Source: an uncultured Lachnospiraceae bacterium (GTDB lineage Bacteria; Bacillota; Clostridia; Lachnospirales; Lachnospiraceae). From it: 43,327 bases of DNA. The position numbers were made by a program, and so were the translations under genes. Below the pieces are notes generated by a model. It saw only the letters and a list, made by a program, of their open reading frames with translations. It did no database searches and had not been told where the DNA came from. Positions 33,801 to 41,851 of this stretch are shown here, one piece after another. The stretch spans positions 1 through 43,327 of the forward strand of contig CACZSI010000043.1 in NCBI GenBank assembly GCA_902783775.1. Reading direction: 5' to 3'. Numbering within the stretch: the first letter of the stretch is position 1; each line of letters opens with the position of its first letter.

Positions 33801-35949
33801 AGATAACATCAAGGATTATCCAGAGGCTGACAATGGATGGCAGCATATTACATGGCCATTCTTATCACAGACAAACCCAGACCTTGCATTAAGCAAGTTT
33901 GTAAACAATGATAACAAGGTTCAGAGAACAGATACAGCTAATACATATTGGTTTATCAACTCAATGAAAGAGAGTGGTTATAAGACAAACGATATCGTAG
34001 CTACAGGTGATCTTTCAGCAGCAGTTTACTATAACAAGAACACAGGAAAATATACATCACATGTATGGAATCCAACAAACAAGACTAAGGTAGTAAATTA
34101 CAAGAACGCAAACGGACAGCAGATTGGTAAAGCTACAATCGGAGCTAAATCATTAGTAAGCTTCGAGGTTTACAAGAACCAGTCATTCGATATTGTTCAG
34201 GCACAGACACCAGTTATTTCAGTTCCTTCAGGAACATATGATGATACACAGTATGTTGAGATTTCTTGCCCTACAAACGGAGCAGATATTTACTACTCAA
34301 CAGACGGATCAATGCCTAACAAGAACACAGGAAAGAAATATACAGGAAAATTCGCAGTTTCATCATCAGCTACAGTAAAAGCAATTGCTGTTAAGAACGG
34401 AAATATTGATTCTGCAATGGCTACAAGCTCAATTAAGGTTGACGGTAGCAAGATTTCAAAGGATACTAACTTAGCATTAAACAAGAATGTTGTAGTATCA
34501 GGAGCAGAGAATGCAACAGTAGGCGGAGACAAGGTAGTAGATAATGATAAGACTACACGTTGGTCATCAAACTTCGTAGATGATGCTAAACTAACAATTG
34601 ACTTAGGACAGGTTTACTCAATTAACAAAGTAACAATTAATTGGGAAGCTTCATACGCTAAAGAGTACAAGATTCAGACATCAGTTGATGGTACAAACTT
34701 CAAGGATGTTTATGTAAACAACGCAGGTAAAGGATCAGAAGAAGAGATTATCTTCAATGCAACAGATGCTAGATATGTAAGAATGCAGGGTTTTAAGAGA
34801 GCATTAGCTTACGGATACTCAATCTGGGAGATGGGAGTATACGAGGCTGAGAAGGTTGCTAAACCAACATTCACACCATCATCAGGAACAGTAGCAAACG
34901 GACAGGCATTAACAATCAGCAGTAATACAAAGGGTGTAGAAATCAGATACACAACAGATGGTTCAGAGCCTGACGAGAATTCAAAACTATACATTCCAGG
35001 AGCTAAGATTACATCAAACGCTACATTTAAGGCAGTTGCTTTAAGAAAGGGAATGATTAAGTCAGATGTAGCTACAGCTACATACACAGTAGATGGATCA
35101 AATCCAGAGCCACCTACACCAGAACCACCGGTTATAGGAGAAAACATTGCTAAAGATAAGAACATCACTTCATCAGGAAATGAGAATGCAGGAACACCTG
35201 CTAGCAATGCAGTAGATGGAAACAATGGAACACGTTGGTCATCTAACTTCGATGATGATGCTAACATCACAGTTGATTTAGGTCAGACATATGACGTAAG
35301 CAGTGTTGTTCTTAAGTGGGAAGCTGCTTTCGGAAAGAAATATAAGATTCAGGTTTCAACAGACGGAGTAAACTTCACAACTGTTAAAGAAGAAAACAAC
35401 AGTGACGGTGGAGAAGATCCAATCACATTCAATACAGTTTCTGCTAGATACGTAAGAATGCAGGGTGTTGAGAGAGCTCTTCCATACGGATACTCATTAT
35501 GGGAGATGGAAGTTTACACAGAAGGTGGAAATGGTGGAACACCAGATCCAGATCCAGAATACAGAGATTTAGCTAAGCATAAATTAGTTACAACATCAGG
35601 CAATGAGAATGCAGGTACACCTGGTGGAAATGCAGTAGATGAAAATGGAGGATCACGTTGGTCATCTAACTTTGCAGACGATGCTAATTTAACAATTGAC
35701 TTAGGAGCTACATATTCAGTAGATAAAGTAACAATTGATTGGGAAGCAGCATATGGAAAGAACTACTTAATTCAGACATCAACAGATGGATTAACATGGA
35801 ATACAGTAAGCACAATTACTAATAGCAATGGCGGAAATGATACAATTACATTCCCAGCTACAATGGCTAGATACGTAAGAATGCAGGGTGTTGAGAGAGC
35901 ACTTCCATATGGATACTCAATTTGGGAAATGAGTGTTTATGGACAGTAA
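30844..35949 (+). CDS. Secreted multimodular GH81 endo-beta-1,3-glucanase
   Basis: Extracellular enzyme of 1701 residues. A signal peptide (about 1-35, ending 'VVKAED') is followed by two F5/8C (discoidin, CBM32-like) domains (about 36-167 and 179-320), a GH81 catalytic region (about 329-1110) with 'SNDWWQSI', 'DHHFTYGYFMFAATV', 'GHSWAGGYADN' and the acidic 'NNQESASESLFSW', a chitobiase C-terminal-type domain (about 1121-1200), a third F5/8C (1201-1334), a second chitobiase-type domain (1338-1417), then two more F5/8C domains (1432-1559 and 1570-1701). The last three F5/8C repeats share near-identical sequences such as 'ARYVRMQG' and 'YGYS.WEM.VY'. No sortase signal is present. GH81 enzymes cut beta-1,3-glucan, for example yeast wall or callose. 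The frame opens at 30802, but AGGAGG precedes the ATG at 30844. Confidence 0.93.
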   Translation: MFGKFFAKSKRVMATFFAVTMVTGLMPVQQHVVKAEDTTPYVVSTGRTAYASSSVSNSDPISAVDGTTSTRWESAWDSPTEWIYVDLGKETDITGAKLYWEGAYAKDYKIQVSNDEENWDDVYTAENTNGGNQEVQFTSKARYVRLYMTKKALTAYGYSLYEFEIYGLNGITKRPVDYGENIAEGKSVSASSLRDIWWMYDDNGVINQTSVLAQNAVDGKSNTSWTSAEKDNQYLTVDLGTNHTIGRVVIDWASDAGKIYDIQTSTDGQNWTTRYRQLNGHGLEVADIPLYATARYVRIYGYTRVESGSGFAITELKVYDYKNGDEHKTYNIPDLPQSSVVSNGKGSYLTNSMYNEKAKLPLYKTDNIDVPIASNDWWQSILINKFGNTLSEMPLKTKYSAKGLGILTATEGWLPDMKATDVNVSVNTETATDFYIQPENIDTKTARDVVSGYGDYSVKAQLRDDDHIAMTTTFVKGSPYIFADMAGSNSFFIASGNITSIFNGDGQSILSNSQDVVTTDHIGIEITDDDNKTRTKNSKSYYCINVPANTVFKKIGNNIKVTFQSNDKYLSVGTMLNKNQIEKFYRHGYAFVKDTKVTYTYDDNDAVVTSNYEAVTELKRGGFTNETIHCMLPHQWKNSNADNNSFATYKSIRGDMKAIEANSFSTVSKFAGLLPTFAMPKNAEFDGEAVQGYLDQLEDATKNLNPAGDAYWEGKNLHPLGMGVLMADQIGNTEQRDIFLKRIKKILVNWFTYDGKDDISYLIYNNHWGTIFYEQSEFGANAAICDHHFTYGYFMFAATVLATYDEEFYNDYKGMIEILIRDYANPSDNDSEYCRFRAYDMYEGHSWAGGYADNDNGNNQESASESLFSWVSMYLWGVLTENDTYRDAGAFGFSNEMEAVEQYWFDYDKDNWINDWPYEVVGQVYGGSNFYGTFFGGQPLYVYGIQWLPISEYLTYYGMNQTRAAEIYQGLLTDTDDAIRKATLAGDNIKDYPEADNGWQHITWPFLSQTNPDLALSKFVNNDNKVQRTDTANTYWFINSMKESGYKTNDIVATGDLSAAVYYNKNTGKYTSHVWNPTNKTKVVNYKNANGQQIGKATIGAKSLVSFEVYKNQSFDIVQAQTPVISVPSGTYDDTQYVEISCPTNGADIYYSTDGSMPNKNTGKKYTGKFAVSSSATVKAIAVKNGNIDSAMATSSIKVDGSKISKDTNLALNKNVVVSGAENATVGGDKVVDNDKTTRWSSNFVDDAKLTIDLGQVYSINKVTINWEASYAKEYKIQTSVDGTNFKDVYVNNAGKGSEEEIIFNATDARYVRMQGFKRALAYGYSIWEMGVYEAEKVAKPTFTPSSGTVANGQALTISSNTKGVEIRYTTDGSEPDENSKLYIPGAKITSNATFKAVALRKGMIKSDVATATYTVDGSNPEPPTPEPPVIGENIAKDKNITSSGNENAGTPASNAVDGNNGTRWSSNFDDDANITVDLGQTYDVSSVVLKWEAAFGKKYKIQVSTDGVNFTTVKEENNSDGGEDPITFNTVSARYVRMQGVERALPYGYSLWEMEVYTEGGNGGTPDPDPEYRDLAKHKLVTTSGNENAGTPGGNAVDENGGSRWSSNFADDANLTIDLGATYSVDKVTIDWEAAYGKNYLIQTSTDGLTWNTVSTITNSNGGNDTITFPATMARYVRMQGVERALPYGYSIWEMSVYGQ

Positions 35950-35986
35950 AATATTCTAACTTCTCATTAGTTAGTATCTCTATTTT

Positions 35987-36016
35987 GGGGACAGTCGCAT
36001 GCGGCTGTCTCCTTTT
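35987..36016 (+). terminator. Terminator after the GH81 gene
   Basis: A twelve-pair stem with two G-T wobbles (35987-35998 with 36001-36012) and an AT centre is followed by TTTT. It ends the single-gene glucanase unit 38 bases after the stop. Confidence 0.85.
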
Positions 36017-36030
36017 ATATAATTGCTTTA

Positions 36031-36059
36031 TTGCTAATTAAATGTAATAATGTTATAAT
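36031..36059 (+). promoter_or_regulatory. Promoter of the DegV-family gene
   Basis: TTGCTA (36031-36036), a 17-base spacer, and TATAAT (36054-36059) preceded by TGT, which makes an extended -10. Transcription would start near 36066, giving a leader of about 110 nt. Confidence 0.75.
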
Positions 36060-36091
36060 TTTCAATGAGATAGAAATAATAATTTATGTTT

Positions 36092-36161
36092 GAAGAGCTT
36101 GGTGGCATTTAAAATGGCTAGACAAACTCTTCGATAGGTGCGCGCATTTTAAGGTGGCGCA
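36092..36161 (+). promoter_or_regulatory. Structured leader upstream of degV
   Basis: Stem A pairs GAAGAGCTTG (36092-36101) with CAAACTCTTC (36123-36132), with one mismatch, and encloses a small CATT/AATG hairpin. Stem B pairs TGCGC (36139-36143) with GCGCA (36157-36161), ending two bases before the AGGAGG site at 36164-36169. The position of stem B could control ribosome access. No known riboswitch class fits by eye. Confidence 0.45.
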
Positions 36162-36175
36162 TTAGGAGGCCAATT

Positions 36176-37045
36176 ATGAAGACAGCAATAATGACAGATA
36201 CCAACAGTGGTATTACAAGCGAAGAAGCAAAGGAAATGGGGATTTTCTCACTTCCTATGCCAGTGATTATAGATGATAATGTGTTTTTTGAAGGTACAGA
36301 TATCAATCAGAAAGAATACTTTGAGGCATTGACATCAGGTAAGGATGTAAAGACATCCCAGCCATCCCCAGGAGATGTATTAGATATGTGGGATGCCATC
36401 TTTGAAGAAGGATATGATGAGATTGTATATATACCTATGTCTAGCGGACTTAGTGCATCATGCCATGCATCAACTATGCTATCAGAGGAGTATGACGGAA
36501 AGGTTCAGGTAGCTGATAACCACAGAATTTCAGTTACTATGAGAACTTCTATTATCGATGCTATGAAGATGGCTGAAAAAGGAATGAGCGCTAAGGAGAT
36601 TAAAGATAGACTTGAGGCTAATGCTTTTAATGCCAGCATTTATTTAGCGGTAGACACATTAGAATACCTTAAGAAGGGTGGACGCGTAACAGCAGCAGCA
36701 GCCACTGTAGGTACCGTTCTAAATATTAAGCCGGTCCTAACTATTCAGGGCGAGAAACTAGATGCTTTTGCTAAGATTAGAGGAATGAAGAAGGCCCAGT
36801 CTAAAATGTTAGATGCCTTAGAAAATGACATTAATGAAAGATTTAAAGATTATGATAAATCCAGAATGATGATTGGAGTGGCAGCTTTCGTGGAGGATGC
36901 TTCAGAGGCAAAAGAATGGAAGAAGGCTGTAGAGGAACGCTTTAGCGATGTTAAAGATATTTACTATGATGATTTATCATTTAGCGTGGGATGCCATGTA
37001 GGCCCGGGAACATTGGGTGTGGCTGTTAGCATAATGGATGAATAA
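36176..37045 (+). CDS. DegV family fatty-acid-binding protein
   Basis: DegV/FakB-type protein of 289 residues, which binds a fatty acid and in FakA/FakB systems presents it for phosphorylation so that exogenous fatty acid enters lipid synthesis. Family signatures: 'AIMTDTNSGITSEEAKEMGI', 'LPMPVIIDDNVFFEG', 'TSQPSPGD', 'IVYIPMSSGLSASCHAS', 'VDTLEYLKKGGRV' and 'LNIKPVLTIQGEKL'. The kinase partner is not in the window. It is a single gene with a promoter, a structured leader and a terminator shared with the convergent gene. Confidence 0.93.
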   Translation: MKTAIMTDTNSGITSEEAKEMGIFSLPMPVIIDDNVFFEGTDINQKEYFEALTSGKDVKTSQPSPGDVLDMWDAIFEEGYDEIVYIPMSSGLSASCHASTMLSEEYDGKVQVADNHRISVTMRTSIIDAMKMAEKGMSAKEIKDRLEANAFNASIYLAVDTLEYLKKGGRVTAAAATVGTVLNIKPVLTIQGEKLDAFAKIRGMKKAQSKMLDALENDINERFKDYDKSRMMIGVAAFVEDASEAKEWKKAVEERFSDVKDIYYDDLSFSVGCHVGPGTLGVAVSIMDE

Positions 37046-37061
37046 AAATAAGCATAAAATT

Positions 37062-37085
37062 AAGGGAAGTGAATTCACTTCCCTT
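37062..37085. terminator. Bidirectional palindromic terminator
   Basis: AAGGGAAGTGAATTCACTTCCCTT is described by its two halves: twelve bases AAGGGAAGTGAA (37062-37073) followed by their exact reverse complement (37074-37085). T-rich sequence follows on plus, A-rich precedes. It terminates degV on plus and the metallo-hydrolase gene on minus. Confidence 0.9.
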
Positions 37086-37100
37086 TTATATTGCTAAATT

Positions 37101-38732
37101 TTACCAGTTTACTAAGAAGATATAAGTCTTACTCCACTTACTCTTTCTGCCCGGTGTACATTCTCTAATGCGAGCATAATATCTTCTCTTATACTTTAAT
37201 GGTTTAGTTTTCTTAAATAACTTCTTAACCTTATATGTCTTAGCTTTCTTAAACTTAGGACTTAAGCTGTACTGTAACTCATAGTGTGTGCTGATATCAG
37301 TGGACCAGCGGGAGAAGTAAAGCATAGCACAATGTTTTATATGAGGAATTCGACTTAAAATTCTAGGCTGCTTAGGAGCAGGTGTTTTCTTAGTCTTTTG
37401 AGAAATTACATCACTCCAATTACCGTGAAGCTTATTATAATTTGCTCGAATCTGGAAATAATATTTGGTCTTAATTTTTAGCCCACTTATAAGCTTACTA
37501 GTCTTATTCTTATTAGCGGATACTGTCTTAGCATCAGACATATCAGATTTTTTACTGTACTTTATAGTGTATGAAGTAATATCACCCTTGGCCTTCTTCC
37601 AATGAAGATTAATGGATTTAGAAAAGCGATCAAAGCTTTTAAAATTCGCATTGCCAGGCAAAATCTTAAAGGTTTTAGATATTGAACTAATATATTTCTT
37701 TTCATTGCCTGTGACTTTTACTGTGGCTGTTCCAGGCTGAACATTTTCAGTGTACTTAACTGTGTACTCGCTAGATGGAACTAATACTCCATTAACATAT
37801 AGTTTTACTGAAGGAGTTTTCTTGGTTTCATTGGCAATGTAAGTTGATTTAGATAACTGAAGAATACCCTTCTTTATAGTTGTATATTTATTGTTGGTTT
37901 TATTCTTAGTTGTGATGATGCCGTCTTTAATATTAATTAAAACATTGGCATCTGATGTTCTGTAAACATTGATAAAACGTCTGGCTAATCTCATTAAAAC
38001 TGAATCCTTAGGAAGGTTAGTTTTATCAGGCTTGTCACTGGATATAATCGCCATTTTAGGTGAAACTGCATCTAGAAAGTCGGCACATGATGAAAGTGCA
38101 GCTCCGTGATGTCCCACCTTTAGGATATCCGATTTTAAAATTCCTTTGTTTTTCTTAAGCAATTCATTTTCCATGGTGGATGGAAGATCGCCGGTTAAAA
38201 GGATAGATTTTTTATCACATGTAACCTTTAAAACGATGCTGCATTCATTGTAAGTAGAACCTTTAGAACCATCGTAAACCACAGTTACTGTGGCATCGCC
38301 TAATTTCCAAGTCTGGTTATTCACGGGAGTCTCTATTGGACAATTCTCCGCTAAGGCGTAGTTGATAAATCTAAAATATGAAGTGTTTTGCTTGCTACAT
38401 GGAGAGTAGAATACCTTCTTAACATTGAAATTTTTAAAGACATTGTAAAAGCCTCCCACGTGATCTCCGTCCGGATGAGTGGCTACCACATAGTCAATGT
38501 CGTAGTTCGGGATATTTAAATCCTTTAGGTAGTTAGTGAAAACCATTGAGGTGGAAGGGGTTCCGGAATCAACTATCATATAGTGACCTTTGCTCTCTAA
38601 AACCAAAGCATCGCCGCGGCCTATAAAGACAGCGTGGAAATTTAATTCTCCGGCTAAAACAGGTTTAGCATTGTTCCATAAGAAAAATGCTAATAGAAAC
38701 ACTATTAAAAATTTGATTTTCTTAAAAACCAT
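37101..38732 (-). CDS. Secreted ComEC-like metallo-beta-lactamase-fold hydrolase with Fn3-like repeats
   Basis: Extracellular metal-dependent hydrolase of 543 residues. The signal peptide (about 1-27, 'VLAGE') leads to a metallo-beta-lactamase fold (about 29-270) of the ComEC/Rec2 soluble subgroup: 'FIGRGDALVLESKGHYMIVDSG', 'THPDGDHVGG' (His86, Asp88, Asp90, His91), 'LLTGDLPS' and 'LKVGHHGAALSS'. An Ig-like or bacterial adhesion-type segment follows (about 290-355), then fibronectin-III-like repeats (about 365-540). The related ComEC domain is thought to act on DNA, so an extracellular nuclease or phosphodiesterase is possible but unproven. GAGGAG precedes the ATG. It is 22 bases downstream of a membrane-protein gene. 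Confidence 0.88.
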   Translation of the reverse strand: MVFKKIKFLIVFLLAFFLWNNAKPVLAGELNFHAVFIGRGDALVLESKGHYMIVDSGTPSTSMVFTNYLKDLNIPNYDIDYVVATHPDGDHVGGFYNVFKNFNVKKVFYSPCSKQNTSYFRFINYALAENCPIETPVNNQTWKLGDATVTVVYDGSKGSTYNECSIVLKVTCDKKSILLTGDLPSTMENELLKKNKGILKSDILKVGHHGAALSSCADFLDAVSPKMAIISSDKPDKTNLPKDSVLMRLARRFINVYRTSDANVLINIKDGIITTKNKTNNKYTTIKKGILQLSKSTYIANETKKTPSVKLYVNGVLVPSSEYTVKYTENVQPGTATVKVTGNEKKYISSISKTFKILPGNANFKSFDRFSKSINLHWKKAKGDITSYTIKYSKKSDMSDAKTVSANKNKTSKLISGLKIKTKYYFQIRANYNKLHGNWSDVISQKTKKTPAPKQPRILSRIPHIKHCAMLYFSRWSTDISTHYELQYSLSPKFKKAKTYKVKKLFKKTKPLKYKRRYYARIRECTPGRKSKWSKTYIFLVNW

Positions 38733-38754
38733 TTTAAACTCCTCTTTTAAAAGA

Positions 38755-39591
38755 TTAACTCTTTATCTCGTCGTAAGATTTTTGTATATAATCGATTGCC
38801 CTGAAAAATAGTTTAATAAGGACAATAAACATAATAATCATAAATACTGTTATAACTTTTGAAACAGACTGAAGCATAGAATAATCGCTGCCTAGCCAAT
38901 TAACAAAAGTAAGAAGCATGTGTGATGTAAATAATAGATACCATACATACTTAGTCCAACGTCTCTCGTCTCGAACTGCCACGCCCTGGCACATTCCCTG
39001 TAAGCCATAAACTGCAAACATAACAGAAAAAACATTGCTAAATAGGAAGGCTAGTCCCGTAAGAAGGGCAATGTGGCTTAGCATATAATTATGAACGATA
39101 AAAGGCATTGCAAAAATAAGTGCCTTAAGGACAATACCTGTGGTAGCAAAGAATGCACAAAACACAAAAGAGCGTGAAGCTTTTCGAAGTGTAAGTGCTA
39201 CATATAATATAAGTAAAAATCCGATAATATCACTGAAAATATCTATTCTTACAGATTTAAAAAATATCTTATCGATGACTTTAGCACTTTTACCAGATAA
39301 GGCATTCTGCATATTAGTGTTAAAAGAATCATTATTACCGGCAGAATCTGGAGTAGGATTAGAAACCTTACTGTCATCAGAACTAGAAGTGTCCTGATTT
39401 ATGTTTTTATAAGTACAGGTAGCACCGTAATTAGTGTAAATATTATAGTACTGGTACTCGCCGGTAACTTTATTAGTATTTTCGTAGGCTTTAGGATATG
39501 AAACGCCTGTGTAGACATGAATATCTAAGGCAATAAAAATAAAACCTATTAGCAGTATAATTAATAATTTTGATATTTTTTTATTGTTCAT
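38755..39591 (-). CDS. Unknown membrane protein
   Basis: A 278-residue protein I do not recognise. An N-terminal helix (about 6-24) is followed by an extracytoplasmic, serine/asparagine-rich region (about 28-115), then four or five helices (about 117-135, 146-165, 170-195, 215-235 and 240-262). 'YQYYNIYTNYGATCTY' is a tyrosine-rich segment. The frame is open to 39645, but an AAGGGG site precedes the ATG at 39591 ('MNNKKISK'). It lies upstream of, and is presumably co-transcribed with, the secreted metallo-hydrolase. Confidence 0.75.
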   Translation of the reverse strand: MNNKKISKLLIILLIGFIFIALDIHVYTGVSYPKAYENTNKVTGEYQYYNIYTNYGATCTYKNINQDTSSSDDSKVSNPTPDSAGNNDSFNTNMQNALSGKSAKVIDKIFFKSVRIDIFSDIIGFLLILYVALTLRKASRSFVFCAFFATTGIVLKALIFAMPFIVHNYMLSHIALLTGLAFLFSNVFSVMFAVYGLQGMCQGVAVRDERRWTKYVWYLLFTSHMLLTFVNWLGSDYSMLQSVSKVITVFMIIMFIVLIKLFFRAIDYIQKSYDEIKS

Positions 39592-39683
39592 AGTATACCC
39601 CTTTTTGTTAATTTCCAAAACTTTCGCTAACTTTAAGTTTAACATATATTAAAGGATAATAATAGTTTGGAGGTGATAGAAAA

Positions 39684-39719
39684 ATGATATTTTTCAAACG
39701 TTTAATAGACACTATATAA
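39684..39719 (+). CDS. Possible 11-residue small ORF with strong ribosome site
   Basis: ATG at 39684 opens an 11-codon frame, MIFFKRLIDTI, ending TAA at 39717-39719. GGAGGTGAT at 39669-39677 is the closest match to the full anti-Shine-Dalgarno complement in the window and is spaced correctly. It could be a leader peptide or a gene remnant. Its end overlaps the predicted promoter of the downstream transpeptidase, which argues against a leader peptide of that transcript. Confidence 0.3.
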   Translation: MIFFKRLIDTI

Positions 39720-39735
39720 ATGTATATGTTAGAAT
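39706..39735 (+). promoter_or_regulatory. Promoter of the L,D-transpeptidase-like gene
   Basis: TAGACA (39706-39711), an 18-base spacer, and TAGAAT (39730-39735) preceded by TGT as an extended -10. It lies 45 bases upstream of the start at 39780. Confidence 0.5.
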
Positions 39736-39779
39736 GAATTCATAACTCTAAAAAATAAACGATCTAGGAGGGTAATAAA

Positions 39780-41129
39780 ATGAAAAAGATAGTTAGTTTT
39801 TTATTAATTATAGCAATGATGGTTTCAGTGCAGATGCCGGCGCGTCAGGTTGAGGCTTCTAAGAAGTATACTATTAAAGTAAATTTAGGAACTAATTGCA
39901 CTACTATATATAAAAATGGAAAGGCTATTAAGGCAATGATTTGCTCACCTAGTAGCGAAACACCTACAGGAACTTTCTACATTCCTGTAAAGTATAGATG
40001 GCATGACATGATTGGAAACTGTTATGCACAGTATTGCTCAAGAATTACTACAGGAATTTTATTCCACTCAGTTTGGTATTACAGACGTGGTGATAAATCT
40101 TCAATGTCTGTTTCTGCCTACAATGTTATGGGACACAAGGCATCTCACGGATGTGTAAGATTATTGTGTAAGGATGCTAAGTGGATTTACGATAATTGCC
40201 CAGTGGGAACTAAGATTACTATTTTCTGGGGAAGCAAAAAGAATGACCCAATTAAGAGACCTGGTTTTGTCAGATTAAACACATCTTCTAGAACTTCTTG
40301 GGATCCAACTGATCCGGATCCTAAAAACCCTCTTAAGCATTTAGTTAAGAGAGGAAAACCATCTATTAAGAGAGCTGTTAAGACAATAGAGTATAAAAAG
40401 AAGGTTAAGAAGATTAATCTTGTAAAAATCACAGCCAGCGATGGAACTAAGCTTACAAAGAAAAACGCTAAGATTACTATTAAGGGTAAATTAAACACTA
40501 AGAAATTAGGAAAATATAAGATTAAATATATTGTAAAAGATAAGATTGGTAAGAAGAAAACTAAGACATTTACATTTAAGGTAGTGGACACAAAGAAGCC
40601 TAGCCTAAAGGGCGTTAAAGACAGAAGTAATGTGGCAATGAATGAAAAGGTAGATCTTCTAAAGGGCGTAAGTGCTAAGTCAGCTGCCGGTAATAATCTT
40701 ACTTCTAAAATTAAAGTAAGCGTTAAAAAGGGAAGCAAGAGCTACAGTGTTAAGGATGGAAAAATTACTTTTACATCTGCAGGAAAATACACTGTTAAAT
40801 ATAGCGTAAAAGGCAATAATAAAAAGACAGTTTCTAAGAGCGCTAAGTTTACAGTTAAGGATTACAGAGTGACTCTAAAGCTAAAAAAGGATAGCGAGAC
40901 AATAACTCAGGGTGATGAGTTTGATCCTTATAGTTTAATTGAATATGTTAAATCTAAAGATGGAAAGAACATTGATATTAAATCTAATGTAAAAATCAGC
41001 GGAAACTATGACCTTAGCAAGGCTGGCGAATATGAAATCACTTTTGTGGCAACATATAAAAAATTAGATTACACTAAGCGCGAAGCTAAGGCTAAAATTA
41101 TTGTTAAGGAAAAAGTAGAAAATAACTAG
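39780..41129 (+). CDS. Secreted L,D-transpeptidase (YkuD) with Ig-like repeats
   Basis: Cell-wall enzyme of 449 residues. The signal peptide (about 1-26, 'RQVEA') is followed by a YkuD catalytic domain (about 28-150): 'SPSSETPTGTFYI', His96 in 'LFHSVWY', and the active-site motif 'HKASHGCVRL' with His123 and Cys125. This family forms 3-3 peptidoglycan cross-links or attaches proteins to the wall. The remaining 300 residues are very lysine-rich Ig-like repeats of bacterial type ('AGKYTVKYSV', 'AGEYEITFVATY', 'LGKYKIKYIV'), which would bind the anionic wall. AGGAGG precedes the ATG. The thioesterase gene starts twelve bases after its stop. Confidence 0.9.
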   Translation: MKKIVSFLLIIAMMVSVQMPARQVEASKKYTIKVNLGTNCTTIYKNGKAIKAMICSPSSETPTGTFYIPVKYRWHDMIGNCYAQYCSRITTGILFHSVWYYRRGDKSSMSVSAYNVMGHKASHGCVRLLCKDAKWIYDNCPVGTKITIFWGSKKNDPIKRPGFVRLNTSSRTSWDPTDPDPKNPLKHLVKRGKPSIKRAVKTIEYKKKVKKINLVKITASDGTKLTKKNAKITIKGKLNTKKLGKYKIKYIVKDKIGKKKTKTFTFKVVDTKKPSLKGVKDRSNVAMNEKVDLLKGVSAKSAAGNNLTSKIKVSVKKGSKSYSVKDGKITFTSAGKYTVKYSVKGNNKKTVSKSAKFTVKDYRVTLKLKKDSETITQGDEFDPYSLIEYVKSKDGKNIDIKSNVKISGNYDLSKAGEYEITFVATYKKLDYTKREAKAKIIVKEKVENN

Positions 41130-41141
41130 ATAGGAGCTAAA

Positions 41142-41843
41142 ATGTATACTTATGACACTAAAGTAAGTTATAGCAAAGTGAATAATCAGGGGATAGTGCC
41201 ATTGTATGAAATACTAAATTATTTACAGGACTGTTCCACATTTCAGTCTGATTCATTGGGAATAGGGATTGATTATCTAAGAGAAAAGAAGCAGGCATGG
41301 ATAATTGTGGCCTACAATATAAAAATTGAAAAGCAGCTTAAATTAAATGACGAGATAACTGTTGGAACAACTCCCGTTGATATAGGAAATCTATTCGCCA
41401 ATAGACAGTTCTTTATAAAGGATAAGAATGGTGAGTTTATGGTAAAGGCGGATACTATCTGGATTATGCTGGATATGGATAGCAGAAAGGCTATAAAGAT
41501 ACCGGATGATTACAGAGATGTTTATGAATATGGTAAGGCTTTCGAGGATGTAAAGGCTAAGCGTAAGCTTCGTTTAAATGAAGATAAGAAGCAGGTTTAC
41601 GATTTTACTGTGAAGAAAACTTACATCGATACTAATGGACATATGAACAATGCGCAGTATCTAAGAGAGATGCAGGAAATATTGCCGGATGATTTTATTG
41701 TTTCTAATGCGCAGATTGTCTATAATAACGAGGCAATATTAGGACAGAAGGTTTTATCATATGTGCATAATGCAGATGAAGGAATGGAAGTGTCTTTCGA
41801 AAATGAGGATGGTGAAATTTTCACCACGATAAAAATGAATTAG
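41142..41843 (+). CDS. Acyl-ACP thioesterase (FatA/FatB-like)
   Basis: Double-hotdog acyl-ACP thioesterase of 233 residues, releasing free fatty acids from acyl carrier protein. The first hotdog has 'YDTKVSYSKVNNQGIVPLYEILNYLQDCSTFQSDSLGIG' and 'WIIVAYNIKIEKQLKLNDEITVGTTP'; the second has 'KKTYIDTNGHMNNAQYLREM', where Asp, Asn and His of the catalytic network are seen. Chain-length preference cannot be read off. AGGAG precedes the ATG. It is between the transpeptidase and cvfB in one operon. Confidence 0.9.
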   Translation: MYTYDTKVSYSKVNNQGIVPLYEILNYLQDCSTFQSDSLGIGIDYLREKKQAWIIVAYNIKIEKQLKLNDEITVGTTPVDIGNLFANRQFFIKDKNGEFMVKADTIWIMLDMDSRKAIKIPDDYRDVYEYGKAFEDVKAKRKLRLNEDKKQVYDFTVKKTYIDTNGHMNNAQYLREMQEILPDDFIVSNAQIVYNNEAILGQKVLSYVHNADEGMEVSFENEDGEIFTTIKMN

Positions 41844-41851
41844 GAGAAAAG

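Noticed and set aside
36086..36112. Eight-codon ORF (MFEELGGI) in the degV leader
   Set aside because: No ribosome site at a suitable distance, and it overlaps the left arm of stem A; kept only as leader RNA.
37062..37085. Perfect 24-bp palindrome as an attachment or transposon end
   Set aside because: It lies between two convergent gene ends with A/T-rich flanks and no duplicated target or integrase; a bidirectional terminator explains it.
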